From: Carnegiea gigantea
Taxonomy: Eukaryota; Streptophyta; Magnoliopsida; Caryophyllales; Cactaceae
DNA: 64,000 bases
Reading direction: 5' to 3'
Assembly: GCA_029747015.1 (NCBI GenBank)
Contig: JAKOGI010000104.1
Location: 815,001-879,000 of the forward strand
Positions 1-12,832 of the stretch are shown one piece after another. Made by a program: the position numbers and the translations under genes. The notes beneath the pieces were generated by a model. The model was not told where the DNA came from. It saw only the letters and a program-made list of their open reading frames with translations, and did not search any database. Each line of letters begins with the position of its first letter. Positions within the stretch are counted from its first letter, which is position 1.

Positions 1-2812
1 TGGTTCAAGCTGCCATATGAGGTCAAAGTTATTTACAAAAACTGACGTGTACAGTGTGTTGAAATATTGCCCTTAAATAAATCAGGAATTGCTAGTGTTG
101 CATCGAAAGTATATTTCTCCCTTTTGAAAGCACCAAGCAAATATGTGTTAACACAATTTCTACCACCTGAGGAAGTATAGGCACACTTATATAAGCAAAG
201 GTTCACTAGTAGATATTGTTATTGGATATCACATAGGGAATTTTAGACCCATGATGATGAAGAAATTAACTTGCATTATAGTCTATCTAATACTCCTTTC
301 TAAAATCATGCTATGTCCAATGATGAATATCACACAATGGTTGAAAATAATTTCAATGACCATGAGTCAGAACTTCCTAATCCAGATGCACAAAGGTTTT
401 ATGATTTGTTAAATGCGTTACATCTGTTGTGGGATAGCTGCACTAATCATTCTGAGTTATCTGTTACTCTAAGATTGCTGAGTATTAAATCTCAACAAAA
501 TATGTCCCAAAGTTGTTTTAATAGAGTTATACAACTTATGCAATAAGCATGTCCATTTAAAAGCTATGGCTAGCTAAGTCCTCATATGGTTGTATGTTGT
601 ATTATATACATCTACGACAATGTATAGATTTTTTGATGCTACTCTATATAAGTTGCATAAGTCCAAACAAAAAAAGAGAAAACAAAAGTGTTTTCCTTTT
701 GTAAGAATGCATTATTTTACCATCATTCCTAGGCTAAAAAGGTTATTTATAACTCATAGTTTTGCTCGCCATATGAGATGCATTATAAAAATCCTCGAGA
801 GCTTGAAGTGTTGTATCATCCATCAGATGGAGAAGCATGAAAATTTTTTATGAAACCTAGCATGATTTTGCCTCTGAACCACAAAATGCTAGGCTTGGCT
901 CATGTATTGATGGCTTCTCTCCATTTTCATCACAGTAGGCAAAGCAATATTCATATTGGCCAGTAATTATAATTCCTTATAATCTTCCCCCAGAAATATG
1001 TATCACTATACCTTATATGTTTTTGGCTTGTATTATTCTTGGTCTAAAAAATTTCAAGCCCAATATAGATGTGTATTTATAGCGTTTGATAGATGATTTG
1101 AAAACCTTTGGGAATGAGGACGTGCAAATAAATGACATTTATAGGAAGGGAAATTTTCAAATGAAAGTCACATGATTTGGACTATTAATGACTTTCTAAC
1201 TTATGTCATGTTGTCTAGGTGGAGTACTAATGGAAAATTAGCTTGTCAAATTTATATGTCCAATTTAGAAAACGGAGGGAACCCAACATAGTTTAATTGT
1301 CATAGATAATTTTTGCCTATGGATCATCAATTTGGGAGGAATAACGATGCATTTAGAAAGAATACGATTGAAAATAGTAGGCCTTCTACTAGATTAAGTG
1401 GGGAACAAATACAGAAAATTATGCAATACCTTCCTAAGGCGATTAAAAATGGATCATTTGTCATTAAAGGTATTGGATAAGTTCATAACTGAACCAAGCA
1501 AAGTAGATCTTGGGAATTGCCTTATTGGAAGACAAACTTATTTCTGCATAATTTAGATGTTATTCATATAGAGAAGAATGTATTTGTTTTTGCTTTCAAT
1601 ATAGCCATGGATGTGGATGACAGAATAATGTACAATGTCAAAGCAAGAATGGGCTTGAAGTTATATTGCAGGTGCAAAGAATTAGAGTTTAAAAAGTTGA
1701 CTAATGGAAAATTGTGAAGCCAAAGGCAAAGTTCACGTTTACCATAGAGTAAAAAAAAAGAGTTGTTTCTCAACAGGCGACAGATTTGAGAATGTGTGAT
1801 AATTATCCATCATATTTAGCTAAATATGTTGATGCTGATAAAGCTAAGAAGTGGTTTGAAGAGCCATGATTGTCATGTATTTATGCAATCATGACTTCCA
1901 GTTGCATTCAGTGCGCCACCTAAACAAATATGGAAGCCTCTTTATGAACTCAGCTAACTCTTTAGAGATTTATGCTCAACAGCGTTGTAAGAGGACAAAT
2001 TGATCCAAATGGAAAAGAATATTATTGTTACCTTGTGAAAATTATACTTTCTTACTAGTTTCTTCAATTCCATGAAACATTCACCCGTACATATGTATGA
2101 AGCAAAATTAGGAGGACCAGTCCAATACTATTAGATATATCCATTTGAAAGGTAATTTGTTATTATTTAATACATAATTTTTAAAAATATTATGATGATT
2201 ATATAATATTTACTAACATATATTAAAAATGATATCGTAGTTTTTTGGGTTCATTAAAGAAAATAGCGAAGAATAAAGCTTGTCCAGAAGGCTCAACACA
2301 TGAATTGTACTTTAATCTTTAAACATCTCACTTTTGAACATATTATTTTGCATCTAATGTGCCATGTATTAGGATTTGATATAAAAGAAATGAGGATGAA
2401 GGTGAGCAAGATGGTATACAATCAGCTTTATCAATGTTTCATCCACAAGGTCGTCCTAGTGGGCAAGTAACACAATGATGGTTGGCTTGTAAAGAGTACA
2501 ATGCAGCTCAACTTCATGTTTTGCTAAACTATGAGGAAGCATAACCTTATATTAGGTTGATGGCTAATATTTCATATCTTTAGTGTTCTCTTTCAAAACA
2601 TAGTTAATACGTATATAATTCTAAAATTATATTGAATGATACACTAGGCAGTTTTTTTTTTTTTAAAACTCAGGAAAATAGAGAAAAAAAACCATATTTT
2701 TCTAGTCAACAGATTGATGCTTTGATTGGAACCCAATTTGTTTCATGATTTAAAGCTAATGTAAGTTTAAGCTAATTCATTACTAATAATAATAAACCAT
2801 ATATATATATAT

Positions 2813-2903
<91 letters not shown>

Positions 2904-3847
2904 TTAGTTAAGTAATTAAATTATGTTTTTTGATTTATGAGGTAGTAAGGTTGCAAATATATGGCATAGAATGTCATTAATACTTGTGTCAATTAGCATT
3001 AGGCCCTTTAAGACTTGAGGACACATAGCCTATGTATATGGTGAACTGTTGTAAGTTTCACCCAATGGTTCTATTGGAATGGATCTCTCCATGGATAGTC
3101 ATGTTCATAGAGGTAAGACTGCTTACATCTGGATATCCCAAGATCCCACGAAAGCAAAACTCACATCGGGAGTAGTAGTAGTAGTTGTTGTTATTGGTTG
3201 TGAGGTTTACATAAAAGCCTAGAATGAAGGCAAGACGGCTTACTACTATGGAGTTTGTGCCAAAGGAGTTGGGGAAGTTGGCAATGAAAATGATTTCTAT
3301 GAGATTTTGAAAGATACAGTTGAGATCAAGTATCTAGGAGAGTCAATCAAAAAGTGTATTTTATTTAGTTGTTATTGGTTTGATAATACCCTTAATAGTG
3401 GTGCAAGAGTGCACAAAGATTTTGATATTGTGGAGATAAGACATACTCCATGATATAGCAAATATGATCTGTTCATATTTGCAGATTTTACAACCCAAGT
3501 GTATTACATACCATATCTTGTGAGGGGAAGAGACAACCAAGATCGGTGGGTTGTTATAGAGACTACTCTTAGATCTAGAATAGATAGCTAGTACTTTAAA
3601 ACTTTCTTATCAAGAGGAGCATATGTTTGATGCTACTGCTATATCAAATGATGTTGAAATTGATAACTTTAGGGATGATGGATATGAAGAAGCTGGCATA
3701 GATATTATACCAAAGGCTTATAAGAATGAAGAAGGAGATGAGGAGGAGGAGGAGGAAGAAGGTAGAAGAAGAAGAATTTGTGATGAAGATGATCCCAATG
3801 TTGAAGATGATAAACATGATGAAAATGGTAAGGACGACGATGGCTAA
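1..3847 (+). pseudogene. TNP2-like CACTA transposase (Transposase_21, DUF4218 and DUF4216 regions), degraded
   Basis: Conserved blocks appear in family order but are split by stops and frameshifts. They are LPNPDAQRFYDLL (about 375) and SQSCFNRVIQLM (about 505), then IPRLKRLF (about 725) and a PVIIIPYNLPP-like block (about 960). CHR-FLPMDHQFGRNNDAF follows (about 1300), then LPYWK...HNLDVIHIEKNV (1517-1585), the hallmark of TNP2 transposases. KSHDCHVFMQ (about 1870) and an RNEDEGEQ / GRPSGQ / YNAAQLHVLLN stretch (about 2385-2540) correspond to the DUF4218 region. From about 3150 a DUF4216-like block reads EGKTAYYYGV then FYEILKDTVEIKYLG. An acidic C-terminus, with a run of Glu near 3735-3765, ends at 3847. 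In an intact element this nuclear protein would bind the TIRs and cut. Stops throughout exclude function. The upstream start is outside the window. Confidence 0.9.
2799..2900. repeat. (AT)n microsatellite
   Basis: An almost pure AT dinucleotide run of about 100 bp lies between the DUF4218-like and DUF4216-like parts of the CACTA transposase, probably in an intron. Confidence 0.95.
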
Positions 3848-4389
3848 TCATTTGCTATAATTATATTATTAAAAAGACAATCTTGTTTCTTCTGTGAACT
3901 TATCTTGTTTTTGTCATATGATTTTATATAATTCTTGAGAGTATTCAATGTTTTCTTTTTCTTTTTAATCTTTTTTTAATATTTTCTTTTAAAATTGAAT
4001 AATTGATATTAGCATTATTGGTTTGTTTATGTGATTATTTGAATAACAGTTATCAAATTTGCATTTATTTGTTTTATTCATTTTTTTTTTTTTGCACTTG
4101 AAAGATTTTATAGAAAAGTTGCACCAAGAAAAAGTTTCGTTTCACAATAATTTCTTTTCAAGGGACTCCTGTGTCTACCCCCATCACCTACCATTTCCTC
4201 TACATTAGTAGATTCCATTCAAAATTCTATTCGTAAAAACTCTCCTCTTTTTCAAAGTCATACCCAATCACATACTCACCTATATACTATCCAACCAACC
4301 CAACTTTGTTTTGCCCATACACCTATTGTTAGTGCTATCCCAACAACTACTCATACTCCTGAGACTGCTCAGCCTTCTCAAGAGGTCTT

Positions 4390-6395
4390 TAACCTAATGA
4401 AAAAGCCCAATGACAAAACAAGATGGAGATTTTTGCAATAGGAAAAGAGTAAGTACTTGCTTCTTCTTGTGATTCATGTTTCTTTTTAATTAACATGATA
4501 AAATAAAAATTATAATACTATGCATTTATTTAATTTTTGGTAGAATTTATCCAAGCCACATTGGTGTCGTTCCAACCCTTTTTAATATCATAAGAAGAAA
4601 GTATGATTCACCATATCATACTAGGAAGTATATTACCAATTGATGTTCAAAATATATGGTTCGATGAATTCGAAGTATGTAACACCCCGAATGTGACTTA
4701 AATAATTTAAAATGATTGCTCATATCACTAAAGGTGAACTTTCTCTTTTGAGGAACCTATTCTTAAGAATTGCACGGTTAAGCGTGCTTGCTATGGAGAA
4801 ATCTTAGGATGGGTGACCTAATGGAAAGTTTTCTAGACAGTGTGTAAGCGATGATAAAACACATCAGAAAGGCTTGTGGTGATTTATGGCTAGTCAATGA
4901 TCCTTGAAGCTATTCTTGGTAACTCTCCATGGCCCGAGAAAGGTTGGGGCATTATAGATGGCATCAGAGCCGACCCGCGACCGTGAGCTATGTCAAGCGT
5001 ACTTGTTTGGGAGAAATCTTATGATGGGTAACCTCATGAGAAGTTTTCCAGCAACATGCGAGTCAGGACGAAGCACATTAAAAAGACTTGTGATGATTTG
5101 TGGGACCGGCTAATGATCCTTGAAGTCATTCGTGGTAACTCTCCACGACACAGCAAGGGTTGGGGCATTACAAAGTACGTTACTTAAAATTGCAAAAATT
5201 GACATATAGTTTTATGTACACTTACAAGTAACTATAATTGTGGTTTACTTTTAGAAAAAAAATTGTTGGGATGATAAGGACCTCATGAGATTAGGAGAGT
5301 TTTTGAGTTTCGTGAGTTGTCAAGATTAAAAGAAATTGCTTTTAAGAATCGAAAAGATGGGAAACTACCTGTATGGCTAATCAAAGAAGTTTTTGATGGT
5401 TTATGTGCATATCCGAAATCTAATAAATTCAAGGAAAAAAAATGTGTTTGGCAAGATAAGCAAGCATTACCATTGGGGGTATGTTCATATGTGCGTTGTG
5501 GTCCTTATGGATGATCAATTCCCCATTCTGAGCATAGAAGAAGATTGGTAATATATTTTTTTGAATGTGTGAGTTTATTTTGCCTAATTAATAAATATTA
5601 TTTAAACATATTTGGTAACTACCAATTCTACTTTAATTGTATGTAGGAAAGTGAGCCAATGATTGATGACTCATTTGTACACACCCACTCCAAGAAAAAA
5701 AATCAATCATTTGTGGATGAAAAGTAAAAAGAGGCATATGCAAGTGGCTTGCTTTTTGAAATTTTTTATTTACTAAAGTTTTTGTTCAAGTGTCTTCAAT
5801 TATTGAAATAACAAAATATTTAAATGTTCCTTATTATAGGAGAAGCATAAAAAAAGACGTGTGGAGATTCAACTATCTACTCAAGGTGAAGGTCCTCAAG
5901 GTGAAGGAACACCACTTCCTCAACTGTATACACAAACTTAGATGAATATTTGGAAGGAAGTTGTTGGGCTCTCCAAGAAAGGTGAGATTTATGCATTTGG
6001 AATGAAAAGTTCATGTACTTCTTCTACTGCTCCATTAACCACTATGAAAGTTCCTATTGAAGTGCTTGAAAGAGAAGCAACTAAAGAAAAAGTTGAAGAA
6101 GAGGATGAATCGGGTTGAGAAATAACTAGACCAAATTGCTAAACAACATTCTGAAACCGTCGGACTTGTAAAAATTTTGTTGCAACAAATGAATTTACAA
6201 TTTCAATATACGTCAGTGTTGGTGTTGGAAAATGAAGCGATAGTGGTAGTGGTAAATATAATGGTGAAGATGGTAGTGGTGGTGGTGGTAGTGATGATGA
6301 TGGTGGTGGTGACCAACAAGAGAATAAGGATGAGGATGCGGATGAGGATGAGGATGATAATGATAAGGAGGATGACAACTAAGATGATGGATGAT
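4390..6395 (+). pseudogene. Second CACTA gene, Transposase_24 (Ptta/En/Spm)-like, interrupted by a TRIM
   Basis: Degraded exons follow the transposase in the same orientation, as the TNPA-type gene does in En/Spm elements. Recognisable pieces are SRLKEIAFKNRKDG (about 5317-5360), a helper block SEPMIDDSFVHTHSKKK (about 5652) matching the 'ELF..THV..G.F....A..AY' region of Transposase_24, and an MNIWKEVVGLSKKGEIYAFG block (5941-6000) matching the family's C-terminal 'vmGpe..gRv.gyG' motif. The tail (6230-6395) is low-complexity, rich in GGT and GAT triplets, and would encode acidic residues. A Cassandra TRIM lies inside it at 4678-5172. Only open pieces under 80 codons survive. The 5' limit is uncertain. 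Confidence 0.7.
4678..5172 (+). mobile_element. Cassandra-type TRIM with 5S rRNA-like LTRs
   Basis: The left LTR is 4678-4956 (TGTAACACC to GGGGCATTATA). The right LTR is about 4985-5172, ends in GGGGCATTACA, and lacks roughly the first 100 bp of the left copy. Both LTRs carry a segment resembling the second half of plant 5S rRNA (left GGTTAAGCGTGCTTG near 4777, right GTCAAGCGTACTTG near 4990, each followed by a GATGGGTAACC/GACC-like stretch). A primer-binding site TGGCATCAGAGCC (4959-4971) follows the left LTR directly. A perfect 5 bp target duplication AAGTA flanks the element (4673-4677 and 5173-5177). Almost no internal region remains. No coding capacity, as expected of Cassandra, which is moved by enzymes supplied in trans. 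Confidence 0.92.
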
Positions 6396-6599
6396 TGATA
6401 TGAAAATAATGTTTGATGGTGTCATATGCGCGCTTTCTTGCGTTTTGTAGTACTTTGAATGAAGTTGAACTATCGTAATTTCAGTTCATTGGTTTGATAC
6501 TAAGATGCTTGTATTAGAGCTTAATTTTTGTTATGGAAGTATGGAGTTTGGTTACCATATACATATATATATGTATTGTAATTTTATAAATTCAGAAAT

Positions 6600-6988
6600 A
6601 CAACCCTACTACAAATGCTTGTTCTAAGCTATTATCGAAAAATGGATCATAAAAATAGTCACAAAATTATTCTTTCCTTTACAAAAATCAGGTACAAATA
6701 TGGTCACGAAAAGGCCTAACTTTCAACAAAGTTCATCTCAAAAGCAGTCACAAAAGATAGCGGTCACAACCTGGGTCGCAAAATATCTAATCAAATTCAG
6801 TGACAAACTCGCACACAAGAACAATGCGGTTGCAAAAAAGGTCACAAAACGGTTTGAATTTCCATGATGAAATCATCTCGAGATCAGTCTAAAAAAAAGT
6901 GGTCACAAACTCGGTTACAAATAATGACTGCAGTTTCGGTCACAAATTGCGTCACAATTTGTGACCGAAGCGTTCACAAATCTAATTT
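6600..6988. repeat. CACTA subterminal repeat block (GTCACAAA motifs)
   Basis: At least ten variants of (G)GTCACAAA or its near matches (GTCGCAAA, GTTACAAA, GTTGCAAA) occur here, ending in an inverted pair around 6940-6970 (GGTCACAAATTGC against CAATTTGTGACC). Arrays of this kind near CACTA termini are transposase-binding sites in characterised elements. The same motif on both strands reappears at 35012-35128. Confidence 0.8.
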
Positions 6989-7911
6989 CTGAGAATAATT
7001 TACTTTTTGGTACACTGAGGTTTGGTATAATGATTTTCGAAACCCACTTTTTTAGATAAATATTTCTTGGACTATGCAGGTTTGGATAATTAATTTTTGG
7101 GGGATAAATATTTTTATTTCTGACCTTCAACTTTCTAAAATTTTGAATTGGTCCCTAATAACTAAATATGACTATTTTTAGTATTTTTTCTTCTTATAAT
7201 GACTTTACTGGTACTAGTTATCACGATCTACTGCTTATATCTTAAATATTATATTTTCTGTGGTTAACGGGACATCATGCTTAGCAAAATAATTAAAATT
7301 TAATAAGAGAGTTTCGACCGTTACCTGAACTTAGTTGGCGTTGGATTCTGGCGTTCCTCTAACTTCTGGTTTACAGAGATTGCTAATCTGAACCCCACCT
7401 TCCTTAGATCAGGCACAGCACAGATTCATTTCGTCATACCTCGGACCGTAGTCACTATTCAGGTTTTTAATCTTTTTCAAGAATAGTAGATCTTTAATTA
7501 AGAAATTATAATATTTAAGACATAAGGTTCAATTAAATAACATTTCCTACTGGGAAAAGTTTTTTATTGAAAGCTTAAAGGTGGAGATATTAAAATGGAA
7601 AGCTTTAAAGAAGGACTTAAGTTAAGATCATTAGAGATGCTTGTTCATAGAAAAATGGAGGATCCCAACTTCTCTTGTGCTCAAGAATGCTCAAATGACT
7701 TTGTCCCTTCTCAGCACTTAACTTCCCCCTTTTTGTAGAGGATTGGGGGGTACATAGGATGCCCGAATGGCTACAGTACATACTGATTTTTCACATGACT
7801 ACAGTACACACTGACGGCTACAGTACACTACTTTATTTTATAAACCAGACACTTATCAAGATAGTAAAATAATGTGATAGCTACTTTTCAAAACTTTTAA
7901 TAATGATAACA
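6989..7911 (-). promoter_or_regulatory. 3' non-coding region of element A: degenerate promoter, poly(A) signal, leader arm
   Basis: On the minus strand, downstream of the last ORF, are GCTACAGTACA-type direct repeats (7775-7830) and a decayed TATA region near 7730. An AATAAA poly(A) signal follows (complement of TTTATT at 7563-7568), then a leader stretch, then the terminal inverted-repeat arm (about 6989-7180). The order matches element B, where the TATA box is intact. In caulimovirids this order (promoter, short R region with poly(A) signal, leader) gives terminally redundant pregenomic RNA. Confidence 0.6.
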
Positions 7912-8693
7912 CTAGTCATCATTATTGAAATTCTGCATGCCTTCATCTCCAATTATATTTTCCAAACCATCATTATCTAAATAATCATCAAAATCTTCAT
8001 CTAATTGAAGATGGTCTGGATCCCATTTCTCAAATAACTCAAGAAGATATCTCTTTTCTTTGTCAGATAAGAACTTTTCAGCTCCCACATCAAATAGATA
8101 CTCGAAGATATCTTCTGAGACTGCTCCTTCCATCTTCATGTATTCTTCAAACTCATTGTCATATGCGAAAGTAGTATTTTCATAATGCATTAACACTTTT
8201 CCTTGTTCAATTAATGCCTAACATTGATGATAAATATTGAAAAATACAATGGTTCTTGCTAATGCAGGATCAGTAACTAGATGCACCGGTTGTTTAGAAA
8301 TCCATTCTTGTCGTTGGTTATTGAGATTGTCGTAATCAATTATCTGAATAAGATAATGGGCTGGCTTGACTTTTCCATTTTCGTATTTGATTAATGCGCT
8401 ATACACCTCCAAATTTAGGCATTTGCGAGCTGGGACTTTTGTTGGAGCATCAGGAGATATAAGAATCCAATCGATCCTTTTAAGCACGCATTGCTGGAAT
8501 TTAGTTAAGGTTGAGAAAAATGGGAATTTTGGATTTGGGATTTCTGTGAAGTAAAATACCATCCCGTATTTTCAGACTTTAAAGACAGGATCATTTGAAA
8601 ATAATGAATTTGTTGGGAAACAAATACCATCAACTCCAGATCTGTTGGGAAAATAGATCATTGTACTCTAAGACTCCAAGATATCATAGGAAT
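7912..8693 (-). pseudogene. Last ORF of element A, C-terminal part (unknown function)
   Basis: This part runs on the minus strand from the Tekay insertion at 8693 down to a stop at about 7912. It is open except for one in-frame TAG between HQC and ALIEQGK near 8217. Visible features are IPNPKFPFFSTLTKFQQC, a LIQIIDYDNLNNQRQEW stretch, FFNIYHQC, and an acidic C-terminus (WDPDHLQLDEDFDDYLDND). Homologous sequence occupies the same place in B (26205-27296) and D (43510-44600). It sits where some caulimovirid genera have the transactivator/inclusion-body gene, but I recognise no TAV motif and leave the function open. The N-terminal part continues at 21067-21382 across the retrotransposon. Confidence 0.6.
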
Positions 8694-10611
8694 TGTAACG
8701 GCCCGAACCTAAAATTCTTGTTAATTATTTCAAAGTACCCTAATCACAAACTAATTAAGTTGGGCACCGCATTTCAATTTATCATTATGTGTGTGTATAT
8801 ACATATATTTGTGCATCACAGGTTGAAACGACGACGTGGCCTCGAAATGAACATTGTAGTACTCCTTTAACAATTCTTTCAAGTTAGAGTAAATATTTGA
8901 ATGCCCGCATAGTAATATCAATAAATAGATAAATAAATTAAATAAAAGAGCCTAATTGTTAAAGGACTAATTTGTGAGGCAATAATAATAAGAATAATTG
9001 AACAAATATAGTAATAATAATAAAAAGGCAATGAGAATGTCTTCTCCCAAATTTATATCTCAAGGATGTGAAATTTAAATTTATAAATTCTAGTTAAAAT
9101 TACTACTTCAACTATATATATATATATAAACATATATATAATCATGTCTAAAAACATATATACATATGTATATATGTAATGAATGTAGTAAAATAAATAA
9201 ATAAATGCGAATGGGATAATTATGGGATAAATCTAGAAAAAGGGGGCATGTGTCGTGAAATAAAAGGGGTAAAAAGAAAAAAAGAGAGAGTAACCAAAAA
9301 AATTTCTTAAATTAGATAACTAAGTGAATTAAGTTAAGCCAAATAAAACATAAACTAAACCCCCCTGATTCTGTCTCTGCCCTCAGCCAGAAACCCTGAC
9401 CCCCCAACCCCTGTTTTGCTGCCCTGTTCGTCCTCTCTGCTGTGTTCCACCGCCGTTCGCCAGCTACTCTTCATCGCCGCTGAGTCCCACCGCCCCGTGC
9501 CACCTCCAGCCGGCCCCTTTCCCTTCCTTTGGAGTGTTTTGATTGATTTGATGGGCTGAGAGGTGAGAACCCTAACCCCCACTTAATCCAATTTTGATCT
9601 TTTATGCTAAAAATCTTGATAGTAAATGGTGTAAATATCATTGATGGGTATTTATTTGTAAAATTCTTAAGTTATTTTGATGGGTGGATTGAGTTACAGA
9701 TTGAGGAAGTGATGATGAATGGGGGTTGAAGGGAATGCTTGAATTTTAATTTGATTATGATGATTTGATGATAGTTAGTTTGGTTCATGAAAAATTTAAG
9801 GAAATTTGTGAATTATATATATGAGGTATGCTTGTAATGTTTTAATTATGGGTTGATGATTAGGGTTATGTCTTGGGTGAGGTTCAAGTTAATTATGCAA
9901 GTTATTAATGTTCAAGTGAGTTGAATGATGCTTAAATAGAGGAGAATATGTACATGTATATAAGGTTAGTGTGAGAGTTATGTTTTGGTAATGTGAATGT
10001 TATATTTTGATCACAATTAAGTAATTAGGGGTTGTAATTGAAATAAAGATACAAGGTTTATTTTGGGTTATTTGGTGGTTAAGTAAAATGTAATGAGAGT
10101 TTAGTTTGGATATGTGTGTTGTCATGGGTTGATAAGTAAGGTAAAGGGGTTGTGATTTAGCTAAGAAAATAAGCTATTCATGTTGCTCCAATTATGTTTA
10201 GATTAATATTAATTACAAATGAATGGGGTTAATGGGTTATACATGTGTTGGAAATGTATGTGCAACCTCGGGTTCGGTGATTAAAGTTCCTTGAAAATAT
10301 TTAGTTTAATTATGTTTATTTTTTATTTATGTTGCTTCATTAGTGCTTGAATAAGAAATTATGCCAATTAGACGAGCGTATACACGTAAGAGGCGTTTTG
10401 GGAATGTATGTTGTGGGTTAGTTGTCAAGTCTACCTTTCGGATTGTACTCAAAAGCAAGCTCATATTGTCACCACGCCACGTCATGACTAATTGTCCATT
10501 CCCATAGTCGTGATCAATAGCGATAAATATAACCATGATAATAATAAGGATAATGATGATGATGATGATGATGATAATAATAATAGTAATAATAATAATA
10601 ATAATAATCAC

Positions 10612-10662
<51 letters not shown>

Positions 10663-11914
10663 CATAATAATAATAATAATAATAATGATGGTAATAATAA
10701 TGGTAACAACGATAATGACAATGTTAACAATAATAATGATCGATGACGTCATTAATAATGAACTCAAGATAAATCATACTAGTATGTCAGTATTATACGC
10801 ATTAAAATATCATCAGTCGTTGGAGGAAGAGAAACAAAAACAAAATAAAATGGAATCCAAGTGAATTAATCATAGTGGCTACAGTCATAATAGAAAAAGA
10901 ATTCAAGAGGGTCTAAATCATGTAATAAATCAAGAAATTTAATAAAACTTCCAAACCTCTTACTAATCAAGGAAATAACATCTTTGGAGCAGAAGTAAGG
11001 CACCGTGGTTGCTTCAAGCTGTCAGCAAGCAATTTTCGATAAAACAGAGAGAGATTTTCAAAGACCAGGTACGTACATTGCCTGTGCTCTTCGAAAACTC
11101 ACATGTTTCTCAAACTATGCAAAATCAATATGATAATCATATAATGAATCATTTTATGCAATGTTTTGTCACATAATCAAGTGGCCCCATCAATTATCAA
11201 TCATCAGGACTTATACCCTTCAATTTACCTGCGCGGCTGCAACTTAGGCTCTCCGATCGGCCTGGGAGGTGTGCACCTATCTCAAGATCACTGCAGACGT
11301 CAACAGAGGTCTACTTCCAGATAATAACCTGCAAATCAGTTTTACTCATACATTCTCTCTCTTCTGTTTACCAAACAAAATGTTTTGAAATGCGGGCGCC
11401 CAACTAATTTAACTCAAAACTTATTTTAGTACATAGGAATGTGCGTGCTGAGCTTCGGCTCATATTTTGAATGTTTTTATGTTTTCTATTTTAGGTAAGA
11501 GATCAGTGAACAGTCCTTCTGGCAAGCCAGAGAATAGCAAGAAGTGAAGTAGAGTTCAAATTCTTTTTGCTGGGGTTTCGCTAGCCAGGAGCTTACAGTA
11601 ATTCATAGGCTAGTACCTTAAGTATCTAAGGATTGTGTATTCTTTTGAATATCGCAAATTGCTAGTAAAATGTAATTGTACATTGAGTTTGCAGGTGCAT
11701 CATGACTTATATAAATGGTTGAATGTATGTTATTCCAATTTTATCGTGAGTCGGGCAATTAAATGGGCAACACAATGATACCTATAGTTTTAGTTAGCCT
11801 TGTTCCATTACGGGACGACAGCAATGCCTCCAACCGAAAGACTTCCGCTGCTAATTAATAATTTAGGAGTAATTAGGTTAGGTTAATCAGGCATTAGGAA
11901 TTGGGGACGTTACA
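8694..11914 (+). repeat. Tekay 5' LTR (3221 bp)
   Basis: Begins TGTAACGGCCCG and ends GGGACGTTACA. It carries an (AAT/GAT)n microsatellite at about 10541-10710 that is longer than the one in the 3' LTR. Long open frames of poly-Ile or poly-Asn across that tract are microsatellite artefacts. Bases 9360-9550 are C-rich, in contrast to the rest. No gene is present in the LTR. Confidence 0.95.
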
Positions 11915-11918
11915 GTAG

Positions 11919-11931
11919 TGGTATCAGAGCC
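11919..11931 (+). promoter_or_regulatory. Tekay primer-binding site
   Basis: TGGTATCAGAGCC lies 4 bp inside the 5' LTR. It is complementary to the 3' end of initiator tRNA-Met, the usual primer of plant chromoviruses. Confidence 0.92.
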
Positions 11932-12076
11932 TGGTTTGCAAATCACTGTGAGCATAGGGCGTTCAAAAACTAGCATGTATGTGTTTGAGAGAATAACATA
12001 AGTAAATTGAGGTTCTTTAAGGGAAATCTATGTCTAAATGTGGCTTATACCTTCTTTCTGTTATTTTCATGTTTAG

Positions 12077-12832
12077 ATGGCTCATCCAGGAGTTCCAGCA
12101 GACTCGTATAACATTCACATGGCACCGCAGACCTCAGTAGCCACTCACATCTCTACTCTACATGCGGCCATGGCGGCCCATATGCAGGAGGACCCATTTT
12201 TTGAATTTCACGACATGTTGGCCCGTGCACACAAACTGTTATGGTCCCTACCCCTCGTTGCGCCCTGGCAAGAGTTCAGATTACGATACCATGACTTTAT
12301 GGCTACTGGAGACCCAGGGCCTGATGCAAAGCAGTTTCAGATCTTTGGGGCTTGGGATGTGATTACTAGAGAACTATCGCTACGAGAGGAGTTTAACCTG
12401 AGAGGCATCTCTTATGATATCCTCCCATGCATTTTTTCTGTCCTTGATGTGCACCCACCTATCATTCCACCCCCACCCCTACCGGTCCAGGGGCCACCGC
12501 CCCGTAGCCTCCGTGTAGCCTCCCATTCAGTCACCACCTGCTTCTCTGCAGGCTGGCTCAGGGGATGAGGTCCATATAGTTGAGGAGGTGCTGAGTTCTC
12601 CAGAGCTCATAGAGGTGAGTTTTGATGAGGGTGAGATGGAGCATGAGGGAGTGATGGAGCTTAAGGAGCCAGAGGAGAAGGTAGGAGAGAATGAGCCCTT
12701 AGAGGAGGGGCTAGGGGGTCACCAGGGTGATCCTAAGGACGAGGACTTGGAGATGCAGGATTTTGACAGCGACTCAGGAGAGGAGGACGATGATTCCTCC
12801 GACCTTGATTATGATCGCTCACGGGATCGTTA
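12077..12832 (+). pseudogene. Extra ORF upstream of gag in the Tekay element
   Basis: An open frame from an ATG at 12077 runs 163 codons. After a frame change near 12545 it continues to a stop at about 12832, giving about 250 codons in all. The first part includes DPFFEFHDMLARAHKLLW and a proline-rich stretch (VHPPIIPPPPLP). The second part is very acidic (LEMQDFDSDSGEEDDDSSD). I recognise no gag, capsid or enzyme motif. It lies between the PBS and gag, separated from gag by about 500 bp of non-coding sequence. A captured host fragment or a clade-specific pre-gag ORF are both possible. Its base composition is richer in GC than the flanking sequence. Confidence 0.5.

Noticed and set aside
6139..6425. 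Ser- and His-rich frames on the minus strand and Met/Val-rich frame on the plus strand
   Set aside because: Readings of GGT/GAT low-complexity sequence at the tail of the second CACTA gene.
7912..8693. Calling the last caulimovirid ORF a transactivator (TAV)
   Set aside because: Position fits, but I see no TAV core motif; left as unknown.
10327..10864. Long frames of poly-Ile and poly-Asn in the Tekay LTRs (also 19513-20020)
   Set aside because: They are six-frame readings of an (AAT)n microsatellite inside LTRs, not genes.
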